Source of the DNA: Betaproteobacteria bacterium
GTDB taxonomy: Bacteria; Pseudomonadota; Gammaproteobacteria; Burkholderiales; Casimicrobiaceae
Reading direction: 5' to 3'
Length of the DNA: 64,000 nt
NCBI GenBank assembly: GCA_013298695.1
Contig: JAAFIS010000006.1
Location: forward strand, 1 to 64,000
Positions 54,694 through 63,214 of the stretch are shown here, piece after piece (position 1 is the stretch's first letter; each line of letters starts with the position of its first letter). The notes under the pieces were generated by a model. It saw only the letters and a program-made list of their open reading frames with translations, had not been told where the DNA came from and searched no databases. The position numbers and the translations under genes are program-made.

Positions 54694-56052
54694 TTAGTTG
54701 GCGGCGACGGCTGTTTTCTCGAACTGTCGTAACGCCGCGTTGCCGCGTTTCTGCGCGTTCTCCAGCGCTTCTTTTGCGGTTTGTTTGCCCTGCAGCGCCT
54801 TTTCAACTTCCTCGTGATAAAAGTCGCGGATTTCGGTCCAGCGACCAAAGCGATAGCCACCTGTGTGCTCGCCTTGTTTGCCGTTGGCGAGCGTGCCGAT
54901 AGCGACACCTGCGCGTGGGTTTTGCGCATAGAAGCCTTCGTCAGTTAAGTACTTGAAGGCAGCGTTGGTTGCCGGCAGGAAGCCCGTGGTTTTCGCCCAA
55001 TCGCTCATCACTGCAGTCGATTTCAAATAGTCGAGGAATTTGGCAACGCCTTTGAACTCAGCTGCACTACGGTTCGGGGCGTTGAACACCCAAAGCGATG
55101 CACCACCCACGGTGGTTGCGTAGGGTCCACCTTTTGCATCAGGCCAGTAAGGCAGTGGCGCAACGCCCCAATCAAATTTCGCGTCGCGGATGTAGCCGCC
55201 GTACGCGCCCGAGCTTTGCGTGATCATTGCGCATTCGCCGTTTTGGAACGACGCGGAGGCATCATTGCTACGGCCTTTGTAATCGAAGCTCTTGTCTTTT
55301 TGCATGTCGACAAGCGTTTCAACTTGCTTCACGAAGGCGGGGTTGCTAGCGAAGTTAAGCTCCGCATTTAAGCCTGCGCGACCGTTCGCTTGCGTGCCCA
55401 AGCCAATGTTGTGGCGCGCGCCAAATTGTTCGAGCTGAATCCAGGCGAGCCACGTTGTCGTGAAGCCACAATTTGCCGCGTTCGTAGCGCGAACTTTCTT
55501 TGCCGCAGCGATTAGCTCTGGCCAGGTTGCGGGTGGTTTGTTAGCGTCAAGCCCGGCTTTTTTGAATGCGTCCTTGTTGTAGAAAAGCACCGCGGTTGAC
55601 ACGTTAAAAGGCATCGAAAGCAAACTGCCGTCTTTGGTGCCGTAATAGCCGCGAGCAGGCGCGATGAAATCACCCGCGTTAAATTGCATACCGGCTTTTT
55701 TGAACACTTCGCTCACGGGAACGATGGCGTTTTTAGCGCCCATCATGTCGCCCGAACCCGCATCAAACATTTGCATGATGTGCGGTGGATTACCTGCGCG
55801 AAACGCTGCAACTGCAGCCGCCCGTTGTTCTGGATACTGGCCCTTGAACGAAACAGTTACTTTGTATTCGTTCTGCATTTTGTTGAATTCTTCGCCGTAT
55901 TTGGTCAGCGTCTCGCCGCCCAACCCAGTCAAGCCCATCCACATTTGAATTTCAATGGGTTTGTTTTGGGCGGAGGCAGTTGGCAGCATCGCGGTCGCGA
56001 CGAGCGCACTGCCGACGGCTGTCGCCACCAGCATCTTTTTGAAAAGTTTCAT
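54694..56052 (-). CDS. ugpB: sn-Glycerol-3-phosphate binding protein UgpB
   Basis: Periplasmic substrate-binding protein of the Ugp importer. I start at 56052 (MKLFKKMLVATAVG), because CAGGAG lies 5-10 nt upstream and a signal peptide (about 1-25, ending TASAQ) follows. The mature protein is a family 1 extracellular solute-binding fold with QMWMGLTGLGGETLTKYGEEFN and LLSMPFNVSTAVLFYNKDAFKKAGLD typical of UgpB. Length is 452 aa. It is the first gene of ugpB-ugpA-ugpE and diverges from ugpC across a 147-bp region that should hold both promoters. A terminator-like hairpin follows it. Confidence 0.95.
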   Translation of the reverse strand: MKLFKKMLVATAVGSALVATAMLPTASAQNKPIEIQMWMGLTGLGGETLTKYGEEFNKMQNEYKVTVSFKGQYPEQRAAAVAAFRAGNPPHIMQMFDAGSGDMMGAKNAIVPVSEVFKKAGMQFNAGDFIAPARGYYGTKDGSLLSMPFNVSTAVLFYNKDAFKKAGLDANKPPATWPELIAAAKKVRATNAANCGFTTTWLAWIQLEQFGARHNIGLGTQANGRAGLNAELNFASNPAFVKQVETLVDMQKDKSFDYKGRSNDASASFQNGECAMITQSSGAYGGYIRDAKFDWGVAPLPYWPDAKGGPYATTVGGASLWVFNAPNRSAAEFKGVAKFLDYLKSTAVMSDWAKTTGFLPATNAAFKYLTDEGFYAQNPRAGVAIGTLANGKQGEHTGGYRFGRWTEIRDFYHEEVEKALQGKQTAKEALENAQKRGNAALRQFEKTAVAAN

Positions 56053-56199
56053 GGTCTCTCCTGAGATTGTGTTTTTGTGCATGTGCAGCAAGTTTTGCTA
56101 TGAGCAATACCCGCTATCGTAAATCGGAAATGTGACACTTTTTAGAAAAACGCGCAAACGCGGGTTTCCCTATTCGCCTGCGCTTGATATAGTCGTCGC

Positions 56200-57276
56200 A
56201 TGGCACAAGTTGAATTCAAACAAGTCAAAAAATCATACGGTAATGTCGATGTCATTCATGGCGTCGATCTGGCCATCGCCGACGGCGAGTTTGTGGTGAT
56301 TGTCGGTCCCTCGGGCTGCGGCAAATCAACGCTTTTGCGCATGGTCGCGGGGCTAGAGGCGATCACCAGCGGCGAAATCTGGATCGACGGCAAAGTCGTG
56401 AATACGCTGGAGCCGAAGGATCGCGACATCGCGATGGTGTTCCAAAACTACGCCCTCTACCCGCACATGAACGTGCGTGAAAACATGAGCTACGGCCTGC
56501 GCATTCGCAAGATGGCACAAAGCGAAATTGACGCGCGCATCGCAAAGGCAGCCGAAATTCTGGAGCTTTCGCATTTGCTTGACCGTAAACCGAAGCAGTT
56601 ATCCGGTGGCCAGCGCCAGCGCGTGGCGATGGGGCGCGCCATTGTGCGCAATCCGAAAGTGTTTTTATTTGATGAGCCGCTTTCAAACTTGGACGCGAAA
56701 TTACGCGTTGAAATGCGGCTTGAGATTCAAAAGTTGCACCAGGAATTGCGAGTGACGAGTCTCTACGTCACTCACGATCAGATTGAAGCGATGACGCTCT
56801 CTGATCGCATGCTCGTCATGAATTCTGGCGTGATCGAGCAAGTCGGCACGCCGAAAGACGTCTACGAGCGACCAGCGTCGCTCTTTGTTGCGAATTTCAT
56901 CGGCACACCTGCGATGAACCAGCTCTGGGGCGAGCGCGCCGGACAGTCGCTAAAACTCACCGAGCATGGCGACATGTTTCACGTTGGCGAGTTTCCCAAC
57001 GTGGTTGACAATAATCGACGCGTCGCACTGGGCATTCGCCCCGAGCATTTGCAGGTTGTGCCGACCGCGCAGGCGCGCTTTACGATCGCAGTACAAATGG
57101 TGGAGTGGGTCGGCGCGGATGCTTACGCTTACGGGCAGTTCGGCAACTACCGCATCATTTGCCGCCTGCCGAGTGAGGGCGTTGGCGCAAACGCGCGTGT
57201 CGGCGATAAGCTGCCGCTGTCGTTCGATCCGGCTCGTGTGCATTGGTTTAACGCAGATACCGGTAAAAGAATGTAG
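56200..57276 (+). CDS. ugpC: sn-Glycerol-3-phosphate ABC transporter ATPase UgpC
   Basis: ATP-binding subunit that powers the UgpA/UgpE permease. It has Walker [10 protein letters not shown] (about residue 36), the Q-loop in [11 protein letters not shown], the signature LSGGQRQR, Walker [15 protein letters not shown] and the H-loop VTHDQ. The C-terminal ~120 residues form the MalK/UgpC-type regulatory OB-fold domain ([10 protein letters not shown]). The 358-aa length matches UgpC. Unlike E. coli, where ugpC follows ugpE in one operon, it is here on the opposite strand next to ugpB. No ugpQ gene follows. Repeat pair G lies after its stop. Confidence 0.95.
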   Translation: MAQVEFKQVKKSYGNVDVIHGVDLAIADGEFVVIVGPSGCGKSTLLRMVAGLEAITSGEIWIDGKVVNTLEPKDRDIAMVFQNYALYPHMNVRENMSYGLRIRKMAQSEIDARIAKAAEILELSHLLDRKPKQLSGGQRQRVAMGRAIVRNPKVFLFDEPLSNLDAKLRVEMRLEIQKLHQELRVTSLYVTHDQIEAMTLSDRMLVMNSGVIEQVGTPKDVYERPASLFVANFIGTPAMNQLWGERAGQSLKLTEHGDMFHVGEFPNVVDNNRRVALGIRPEHLQVVPTAQARFTIAVQMVEWVGADAYAYGQFGNYRIICRLPSEGVGANARVGDKLPLSFDPARVHWFNADTGKRM

Positions 57277-57296
57277 TACTGACTATACCCCTTAAA

Positions 57297-57380
57297 TGCT
57301 TATTTTGCTGGGCGTAGCGTTACATTTTAGCTTTTTTCAATAATTACATTAATCGAGCTTGTAACCCAATATAATTGGGC
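57297..57380. repeat. 67-bp-spaced palindrome pair, copy G
   Basis: Palindrome 1 keeps only its right (inner) arm GCTGGGC (57307-57313). Palindrome 2 (57364-57380) is ACCCAAT-ATA-ATTGGGC. Centres 57305 and 57372 are 67 bp apart, with an AT-rich 50-bp spacer. It lies between ugpC and the glycosyltransferase gene, ending 26 bp before the latter's start codon. Confidence 0.78.
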
Positions 57381-57405
57381 TTAGCGATAGATAGCTAGCG
57401 AAGCC

Positions 57406-58245
57406 ATGAATACTTCCGAAGTGGTAATCGCCGTCCCAGTGTTCAACGGGCGAGAAGCTACGCAGCGCTGCTTGGAAGGGTTAGTGGCCGCGCAGGTCGT
57501 CGCGAAACATCGCGTATTGATCATCAACGACGCCTCGACCGATCTTTCGGTCGCGCCGATGCTCAACGAGTGTTCACGATCACAACGTTCACGCGCGTTT
57601 GAAGTGCGACACAACGCCGTCAATCGCGGATTCACTTGGAACGTCAACCAAGCGATTCGCTCACTGCGCGGCGATGAACATTTGCTGCTACTTAACTCCG
57701 ACACTATCGTGACCGACGGTTGGTTAGACGAAATTCTTGACACGGCGCGCACTGAGCGAAAAATCGGCACGGTCACGCCTTTTTCCAACAACGCGACAAT
57801 TTGCTCGTTCCCCGATTTCTCGCGGGAGTGGCCAATGCCGAGCACCCGCGAGCTGCAACAGCTTGCGAAAACGCTGGCCGCGCATCGCACGCCAGCGATC
57901 GATTTGCCGACCGGCGTCGGATTCTGCATGCTGATCACTCGCGAATGCCTGAATCGAGTCGGTGCGTTTGATCTGGAAAATTTTCCGCGTGGATACGGCG
58001 AGGAAAATGATTTTTGTCGTCGTGCAGCCGAGGCCGGATTTCGCAACGTGTTGTGTGCGAACGCATTCGTCGCTCACCAGGGTGGGCAATCGTTTAACGC
58101 AGAAAAACAAGCGCTGATGGAACAAGGCGGCGAGCGACTGCTTGCAAAGCATCCAAACTACAACGCGCTGGTTACCGACTGGATTGCTCGCGACCCGGTG
58201 AAGGCGCGACGAGAGCAGATTAAAGCGAAATTGCTGAACGCGTAA
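57406..58245 (+). CDS. Glycosyltransferase family 2
   Basis: A 279-aa GT-A fold transferase with an N-terminal nucleotide-sugar domain: VVIAVPVFNGREATQRCLEGL, IINDASTD, and the DxD-like metal site in LLLNSDTIVTDGWLDE. Later motifs GFCMLITRECLNRVGAFD and GYGEENDFCRRAAEAGF are typical of rhamnosyl- and other O-antigen/exopolysaccharide GT2 enzymes. No membrane segment is seen, so it is likely a peripheral cytoplasmic enzyme. Its closeness to rfbBACD suggests it uses dTDP-rhamnose, but that is inference. It ends convergent to waaA. Confidence 0.87.
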   Translation: MNTSEVVIAVPVFNGREATQRCLEGLVAAQVVAKHRVLIINDASTDLSVAPMLNECSRSQRSRAFEVRHNAVNRGFTWNVNQAIRSLRGDEHLLLLNSDTIVTDGWLDEILDTARTERKIGTVTPFSNNATICSFPDFSREWPMPSTRELQQLAKTLAAHRTPAIDLPTGVGFCMLITRECLNRVGAFDLENFPRGYGEENDFCRRAAEAGFRNVLCANAFVAHQGGQSFNAEKQALMEQGGERLLAKHPNYNALVTDWIARDPVKARREQIKAKLLNA

Positions 58246-58305
58246 CGCTCGAGTGGATGCTCGCTTTGATACTCAGCATCGTCGCGGCTCAGACGATGGC
58301 GTCGG

Positions 58306-59562
58306 TCACAAAAGCCCGATCAGCTTCAAAGTCCGCTCCGTTGCGCCGCGATGCGCGGCGACGAATTCGCGCGCGCGCGCGCCAACGCGCTTGCGATGAA
58401 ATTCGTCGTCTAAAAATTCGAGCACAACGGTTAGCGCTTCTTTGGAATCGCGTGCGGTTTTCGCTGCACCTGCGGCAAGCGCCTCTACAGCGGCCTGCTT
58501 AAAGTTGTACACCGAAGGACCGAGCACGACCGGCACGCCAACCGCACATGGCTCAATCAAGTTTTGACTTCCCGTGCCACCGAGCGAGCCGCCCATCACA
58601 ACCACTTTTGCGTTCGCGTAGTAAGTCAACATTTCGCCCATGCTGTCGCCAACGATCACCTCGCAACCCGGTGCGATGATGCCGTCAGTTCGCCGCGCCA
58701 CATTAAAACCAAGCTTTCGGGCGGTTTCGAAAGTTGCCTGCCAACGCTCTTTATGTCGCGGCACAATGACCGCCATCGCGCGCTCGCGCAACGGATGTTT
58801 TGCCAGTGCATTGAGCAACGCGCCGTCTTCGCCCTCGCGCGTGGACCCGGCGACCCAATACGGCATCGAGGCTACGCCACCGGTGATGTGTTCGGTTAAA
58901 GCGTCTGCACGTTGCTGCAAAAAAGCTGGGATTTGCAAATCAAATTTCAGGTTTCCGAGCACGTGAACGTTGTGTGCGCCTAGCGCGGCAAATCGCTCGG
59001 CGTGTTCGGGGCTTTGCGCGGCGACTCCGTAGAGGCAGCCAAACATCGCCTGTGTGAGTCCGCGCCCGCGCGCGTAGCCGCGTGCCGATTTCTCAGACAT
59101 CCGCGCGTTGATCAACCAAAGCGGTATGTTGCGTCGAAACGCCGCGTCACAGAGGCCAGGCCAGAGCTCGGTTTCCATCAGCAAACCGATTTTTGGCTGG
59201 GTTGAGCGAAGGAAAAGTGCAACCAAAAAAGGGGCGTCGAACGGCAAGTAACGCACGCTCACTTTGTTGCCGAACAGCTCGCGCAGCGTGGCGCGGCCGG
59301 TCGGCGTGGTGCAGGTGATCAGCAGTCGTTTGTTGTTCGCAATCAGCACATTGGCGATTTGTGCGCATGCGCGGGCTTCGCCAACCGACACCGCGTGAAT
59401 CCATACGTCCGGGGCGAGTCGGGTTCCGCGCAGTCCCAAACGCTCTCCCCAGTGACTTCGATAGGCTGGGTTGATGCGTGATCGCCAGGCGAGCCGAGCA
59501 AACGCGAAGGGTAGCGCGAGCATCCAAACAACGGCGTAGGCGAGGCGAAACCAAAACGGCAT
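58306..59562 (-). CDS. waaA: 3-Deoxy-D-manno-octulosonic acid transferase
   Basis: Membrane-anchored transferase that adds Kdo to lipid IVA, beginning the LPS core. The 418-aa protein has an N-terminal membrane helix (about 1-25), NPAYRSHWGERLG, the catalytic-region VWIHAVSVGEARAC, METELWPGL, NARMSEKSARGY and the GT-B C-terminal segment GGSLGGTGSQNLIEPCAVGVPVVLGP. I start at 59562 (MPFWFRLAYAVV); an upstream in-frame start adds 24 residues outside the family. It lies between the GT2 gene (convergent) and the divergent rfb cluster, all envelope polysaccharide genes. Confidence 0.95.
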   Translation of the reverse strand: MPFWFRLAYAVVWMLALPFAFARLAWRSRINPAYRSHWGERLGLRGTRLAPDVWIHAVSVGEARACAQIANVLIANNKRLLITCTTPTGRATLRELFGNKVSVRYLPFDAPFLVALFLRSTQPKIGLLMETELWPGLCDAAFRRNIPLWLINARMSEKSARGYARGRGLTQAMFGCLYGVAAQSPEHAERFAALGAHNVHVLGNLKFDLQIPAFLQQRADALTEHITGGVASMPYWVAGSTREGEDGALLNALAKHPLRERAMAVIVPRHKERWQATFETARKLGFNVARRTDGIIAPGCEVIVGDSMGEMLTYYANAKVVVMGGSLGGTGSQNLIEPCAVGVPVVLGPSVYNFKQAAVEALAAGAAKTARDSKEALTVVLEFLDDEFHRKRVGARAREFVAAHRGATERTLKLIGLL

Positions 59563-59726
59563 AAAAGAATTATTTTTCGACAGGACGCAGCGCTTGAGAC
59601 GCGCTACTTGCGTTTTACAACGGAAAAGTGTCACCTAGCGGCGACACAATGTTACCGACCTAGAATGCTAGGAAGTAAAACGTCTCGCGGTTGTCTATGC
59701 AACAACCGCGTACCGAAAGTCATCGC

Positions 59727-60779
59727 ATGATTCTTGTTACTGGCGGCTGCGGCTTCATCGGCAGCAATTTTGTATTGGACTGGTTGGCGGCACACGATGA
59801 AGCAGTGGTCAACGTCGATTTGCTCACTTACGCCGCAAATCCAGACACCCTCGCGTCCGTGGCGAACGATCCGCGCTACGCGTTCGAGCGCGCGGATGTG
59901 TGCGATCTCGATGCAATGCGAGCACTATTGAAGAAATACGCACCGCGCGCGGTTGTGCATTTTGCTGCAGAAAGCCACGTTGATCGATCGATCCACGGGC
60001 CGCTTGATTTTGTTCGCACGAACGTATTGGGCACCGGGACGCTGCTGGAGGCCGCGCGCGGTTATTGGAAATCACTTTCCGCGCAAGCAGCTGGCGAATT
60101 TCGGTTTGTACATGTTTCAACCGATGAAGTGTTTGGCACGCTCGGCCCCACTGATCCCAAGTTTGACGAACATTCGCAATACCAGCCGAATTCGCCTTAC
60201 AGCGCATCAAAAGCGGGTTCGGATCATCTGGCGCGCGCGTACTTTCACACCTACGGCATGCCGGTAATGGTGACTAACTGTTCTAACAATTACGGACCGC
60301 GCCAGTTTCCGGAAAAATTGATCCCGCTCATGATCGTGAACGCGATTGCAGGCAAACCGCTGCCCATTTACGGCGATGGCATGCAGATTCGCGACTGGTT
60401 ATACGTCTCCGATCATTGCAGCGCAATCCGTCGCGTCTTGGAGGGCGGCAACCCCGGTGAGCTCTACCTTGTGGGTGGAGACGCCGAAATGCCCAACCGC
60501 GACGTCGTGCACACCATTTGCTCGTTGCTCGCAAAGCATCGGCCGGGCCGCGACTACACACAACAGATTACCCATGTCACCGATCGTCCGGGGCACGATC
60601 GTCGATACGCGATTGACTTCAGCAAACTGCAGCGCGAGCTCGCGTGGAAGCCGGCCGAAAATTTTGCGTCTGGCATCGAAAAAACCGTACTTTGGTATCT
60701 ACAAAATGAGCAATGGGTAGCGTCAGTGCAGTCGGGCGACTATCGAAAATGGGTCGAAACTAATTATCAGCAACGCTGA
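59727..60779 (+). CDS. rfbB: dTDP-glucose 4,6-dehydratase
   Basis: Second enzyme of dTDP-L-rhamnose synthesis, making dTDP-4-keto-6-deoxyglucose. It is an extended SDR: the NAD-binding [12 protein letters not shown] is at the start and the catalytic YxxxK is in [12 protein letters not shown], with HVSTDEVFG and [14 protein letters not shown] typical of RfbB. I start at 59727 (MILVTGG), giving 350 aa. Upstream TTG and ATG starts (59691, 59697) add 10-12 residues before the Rossmann fold and cannot be excluded. It heads the rfbB-rfbA-rfbC-rfbD operon, divergent from waaA. Confidence 0.96.
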   Translation: MILVTGGCGFIGSNFVLDWLAAHDEAVVNVDLLTYAANPDTLASVANDPRYAFERADVCDLDAMRALLKKYAPRAVVHFAAESHVDRSIHGPLDFVRTNVLGTGTLLEAARGYWKSLSAQAAGEFRFVHVSTDEVFGTLGPTDPKFDEHSQYQPNSPYSASKAGSDHLARAYFHTYGMPVMVTNCSNNYGPRQFPEKLIPLMIVNAIAGKPLPIYGDGMQIRDWLYVSDHCSAIRRVLEGGNPGELYLVGGDAEMPNRDVVHTICSLLAKHRPGRDYTQQITHVTDRPGHDRRYAIDFSKLQRELAWKPAENFASGIEKTVLWYLQNEQWVASVQSGDYRKWVETNYQQR

Positions 60780-60802
60780 TACAACCTCGGTTTAATTGGG
60801 CA

Positions 60803-61684
60803 ATGAAAAGAAAAGGCATTATTCTCGCGGGTGGTTCTGGAACGCGTCTACATCCCGTTACTCAGGCGATTTCGAAGCAATTGCTGCCGATCTATGACAA
60901 GCCGATGATTTACTACCCGCTGTCAGCGCTCATGCTCGCGGGTCTGCAAGATATTTTGATCATTTCCACGCCGCAAGACACGCCGCGTTTTAGTGACCTG
61001 CTGGGCGACGGTTCGCAGTGGGGATTGAATCTTCAATACGTCGTTCAGCCTTCGCCAGACGGTCTCGCCCAGGCCTTCATTTTGGGTCGCGACTTTATTG
61101 GCAATGACCCCGCAGCATTGGTGCTGGGTGACAACGTGTTCTACGGTCATGAACTACAAGTACTGCTCACGCATGCACATGAACGCAAAGACGGCGCAAC
61201 GGTGTTCGCGTATCCAGTGAGCGATCCCGAGCGATATGGTGTTGTGGAATTTGATGCGTCGGGGCGCGCAATCAGTTTGGAAGAAAAGCCAAAGCAACCG
61301 CGCTCTCGCTACGCGGTCGTGGGTTTGTATTTTTACGATAACAAAGTGCTCGATATCGCGGCTAATTTAAAGCCCTCGCCGCGCGGTGAACTCGAAATTA
61401 CCGACGTCAATAAGGCCTACCTCGCCGATGGAAAACTCTCCGTAGAAATTATGGGGCGCGGCATGGCCTGGCTCGATACTGGCACCCACGACTCCTTGCT
61501 CGAAGCCTCGCATTTCGTGCAAACCATCGAGCGTCGACAAGGCCTTAAAGTTTGCTGCCCCGAAGAGATTGCGTTTCGCATGGGCTTCATTGATGCCGAT
61601 CAGCTCGCTCGCCTTGCCGCGCCACTGGCAAAAAGCGGGTATGGCAAATACCTGCAAGACGTGATGAAAGAACGAGTTTTTTGA
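60803..61684 (+). CDS. rfbA: Glucose-1-phosphate thymidylyltransferase
   Basis: First enzyme of the pathway, forming dTDP-glucose from dTTP and glucose 1-phosphate. It is a nucleotidyltransferase with [17 protein letters not shown] at the N-terminus (GxGTRxxPxT signature), [16 protein letters not shown] and [10 protein letters not shown]. The 293-aa length is typical. ATTGGGC, a half-site of the palindrome family, lies just before the start (60796-60802), and no good ribosome-binding sequence is visible. Its stop codon shares one base with the rfbC start. Confidence 0.96.
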   Translation: MKRKGIILAGGSGTRLHPVTQAISKQLLPIYDKPMIYYPLSALMLAGLQDILIISTPQDTPRFSDLLGDGSQWGLNLQYVVQPSPDGLAQAFILGRDFIGNDPAALVLGDNVFYGHELQVLLTHAHERKDGATVFAYPVSDPERYGVVEFDASGRAISLEEKPKQPRSRYAVVGLYFYDNKVLDIAANLKPSPRGELEITDVNKAYLADGKLSVEIMGRGMAWLDTGTHDSLLEASHFVQTIERRQGLKVCCPEEIAFRMGFIDADQLARLAAPLAKSGYGKYLQDVMKERVF

Positions 61685-62235
61685 TGAAGGTGATTGCTAC
61701 TACGCTGCAGGGCTGCGTGATCATCGAACCGAAGGTGTTCGGCGACGCGCGCGGATCGTTCATGGAATCGTTTAACGCGAAGCAATTTGCTGAATCGGTC
61801 GCCGCCGATGTCACCTTCGTGCAAGACAATCAAAGCGTTTCTCAGCGCGGCGTGCTGCGCGGTTTGCATTATCAAATTCAAAACGCGCAAGGCAAATTAG
61901 TGCGCGTAATCGACGGCGAAGTGTTTGACGTAGCGGTGGACTTGCGCCGCTCCTCACCTACATTTAAGCAATGGTTTGGCGTGATGCTTTCTGCACAAAA
62001 TCATCGTCAGCTATGGATTCCGCCCGGCTTCGCACACGGCTTTTTAGTCACCAGCGAACGTGCAACGTTTCTCTACAAAACGACCGACTATTACGCGCCG
62101 GCCTTTGATCGCACGCTTGCCTGGAACGATCCGACACTCGCGATTGATTGGCCGCTGACCGACATCAGCGCGCCGCAGGTGAGCGAGAAAGACAAGATGG
62201 GCAAATCGCTCGCGGACGCTGAAACCCATGCTTAA
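61684..62235 (+). CDS. rfbC: dTDP-4-dehydrorhamnose 3,5-epimerase
   Basis: Third enzyme of dTDP-L-rhamnose synthesis, epimerising C3 and C5 of the 4-keto sugar. This cupin-fold protein (183 aa) shows the family motifs GDARGSFMESFN, FVQDNQSVSQRGVLRGLHYQ (catalytic His) and LWIPPGFAHGFLV. The ATG overlaps the rfbA stop by one base (TGATG), so translation is coupled. The end of the protein (after PLTDISAPQVSEKD) is normal for the family. Confidence 0.96.
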   Translation: MKVIATTLQGCVIIEPKVFGDARGSFMESFNAKQFAESVAADVTFVQDNQSVSQRGVLRGLHYQIQNAQGKLVRVIDGEVFDVAVDLRRSSPTFKQWFGVMLSAQNHRQLWIPPGFAHGFLVTSERATFLYKTTDYYAPAFDRTLAWNDPTLAIDWPLTDISAPQVSEKDKMGKSLADAETHA

Positions 62236-62244
62236 CGCGAATCG

Positions 62245-63135
62245 ATGAAGGTGCTCGTCACGGGTGCAGGCGGCCAGCTCGGCTTGGCGCTTAGCCGAAA
62301 GCTCGGCAATGTGCACGAAGTCATTCGCGCTAATCGCGCAATGCTCGACATCACCGATTCGGCCTCGTGCGAGCGGGAGATTTCGTCAACCGCCCCAGAC
62401 GTTGTAATCAATTGCGCTGCGTACACCGCCGTCGACAAAGCCGAGAATGATCGCGACGCGGCGTTCGCAAGCAACGCAACTGCAGCGGGCAATTTGGCGC
62501 GCGCAGCCCGCGAATGCGGCGCATTGTTGATCCACTTTTCAACCGATTACGTGTTCAACGGTGTCGCACCGCAGACGAGCAACGGCGCACGCCCGTGCCT
62601 TGAAACGGACGCGACCGACCCGCTAGGTGTATACGGCCAGAGCAAGCGCGAGGGCGAGCTTGCGGTGATGCACGCGGGTGGCGAACACCTGATTTTTCGG
62701 CTGAGTTGGGTGTATTCCAACGACGGCGCGAATTTCTACAAAACCATGCTGCGTCTGGCTAGCGAACGCGATCAGCTTCGTGTGGTGGCCGATCAATTCG
62801 GGACACCGAACTTCACGGGTGATTTAGCCGACGCAGTGGCGCATGTACTCAGCTTTTCGCGTGAGGCGCTCGCCGCGCGAGTTGGGCTGTACCATCTGAG
62901 CGCGAGCGGTGTCACTTCATGGCACGCATTCGCTGAGAAAATCATTGCAGGCGCGCAACTGACGCGGATGCCTAGGGTCGAACCGATTACAACCGCACAG
63001 TTTCCTACACCGGCCGTGCGCCCCGCCTACAGCGCACTCGACGCAAGTCGCTTTGAGACGACATTCGCATGGACTCTTCCTAATTGGGAAGCGGGGCTCG
63101 CGCGATGTCTTGCAGAGCGTCGCGTGTCAGCGTAA
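62245..63135 (+). CDS. rfbD: dTDP-4-dehydrorhamnose reductase
   Basis: Last enzyme of the pathway, reducing the 4-keto group with NAD(P)H to give dTDP-L-rhamnose. It is an SDR-type protein of 296 aa with the nucleotide loop VTGAGGQLGLAL at the start, DVVINCAAYTAVDKAE, HFSTDYVFNG and YGQSKREGE (catalytic YxxxK equivalent). It lies 9 bp after rfbC and completes the rfbBACD set. With all four enzymes present, the organism should make dTDP-L-rhamnose for its O-antigen or other glycans. Confidence 0.95.
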   Translation: MKVLVTGAGGQLGLALSRKLGNVHEVIRANRAMLDITDSASCEREISSTAPDVVINCAAYTAVDKAENDRDAAFASNATAAGNLARAARECGALLIHFSTDYVFNGVAPQTSNGARPCLETDATDPLGVYGQSKREGELAVMHAGGEHLIFRLSWVYSNDGANFYKTMLRLASERDQLRVVADQFGTPNFTGDLADAVAHVLSFSREALAARVGLYHLSASGVTSWHAFAEKIIAGAQLTRMPRVEPITTAQFPTPAVRPAYSALDASRFETTFAWTLPNWEAGLARCLAERRVSA

Positions 63136-63214
63136 ATTCGACGTGTTGCGTTGAATCCAGGATTAAGTCGAAAAACGCACACGCTTCATTCCAGATTTTG
63201 AGAGGACAACTACG

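Noticed and set aside
440-57380. Palindrome pairs as integron attC sites
   Set aside because: The arms resemble the RYYYAAC/GTTRRRY core, but there is no integrase, the flanking genes are core housekeeping genes in normal order, and some copies lie on conserved codons.
440-57380. Palindrome pairs as ordinary rho-independent terminators
   Set aside because: Most lack a T-run next to the stem on either strand. They come as pairs with fixed spacing, and some are inside genes. Only copy A looks like a possible terminator.
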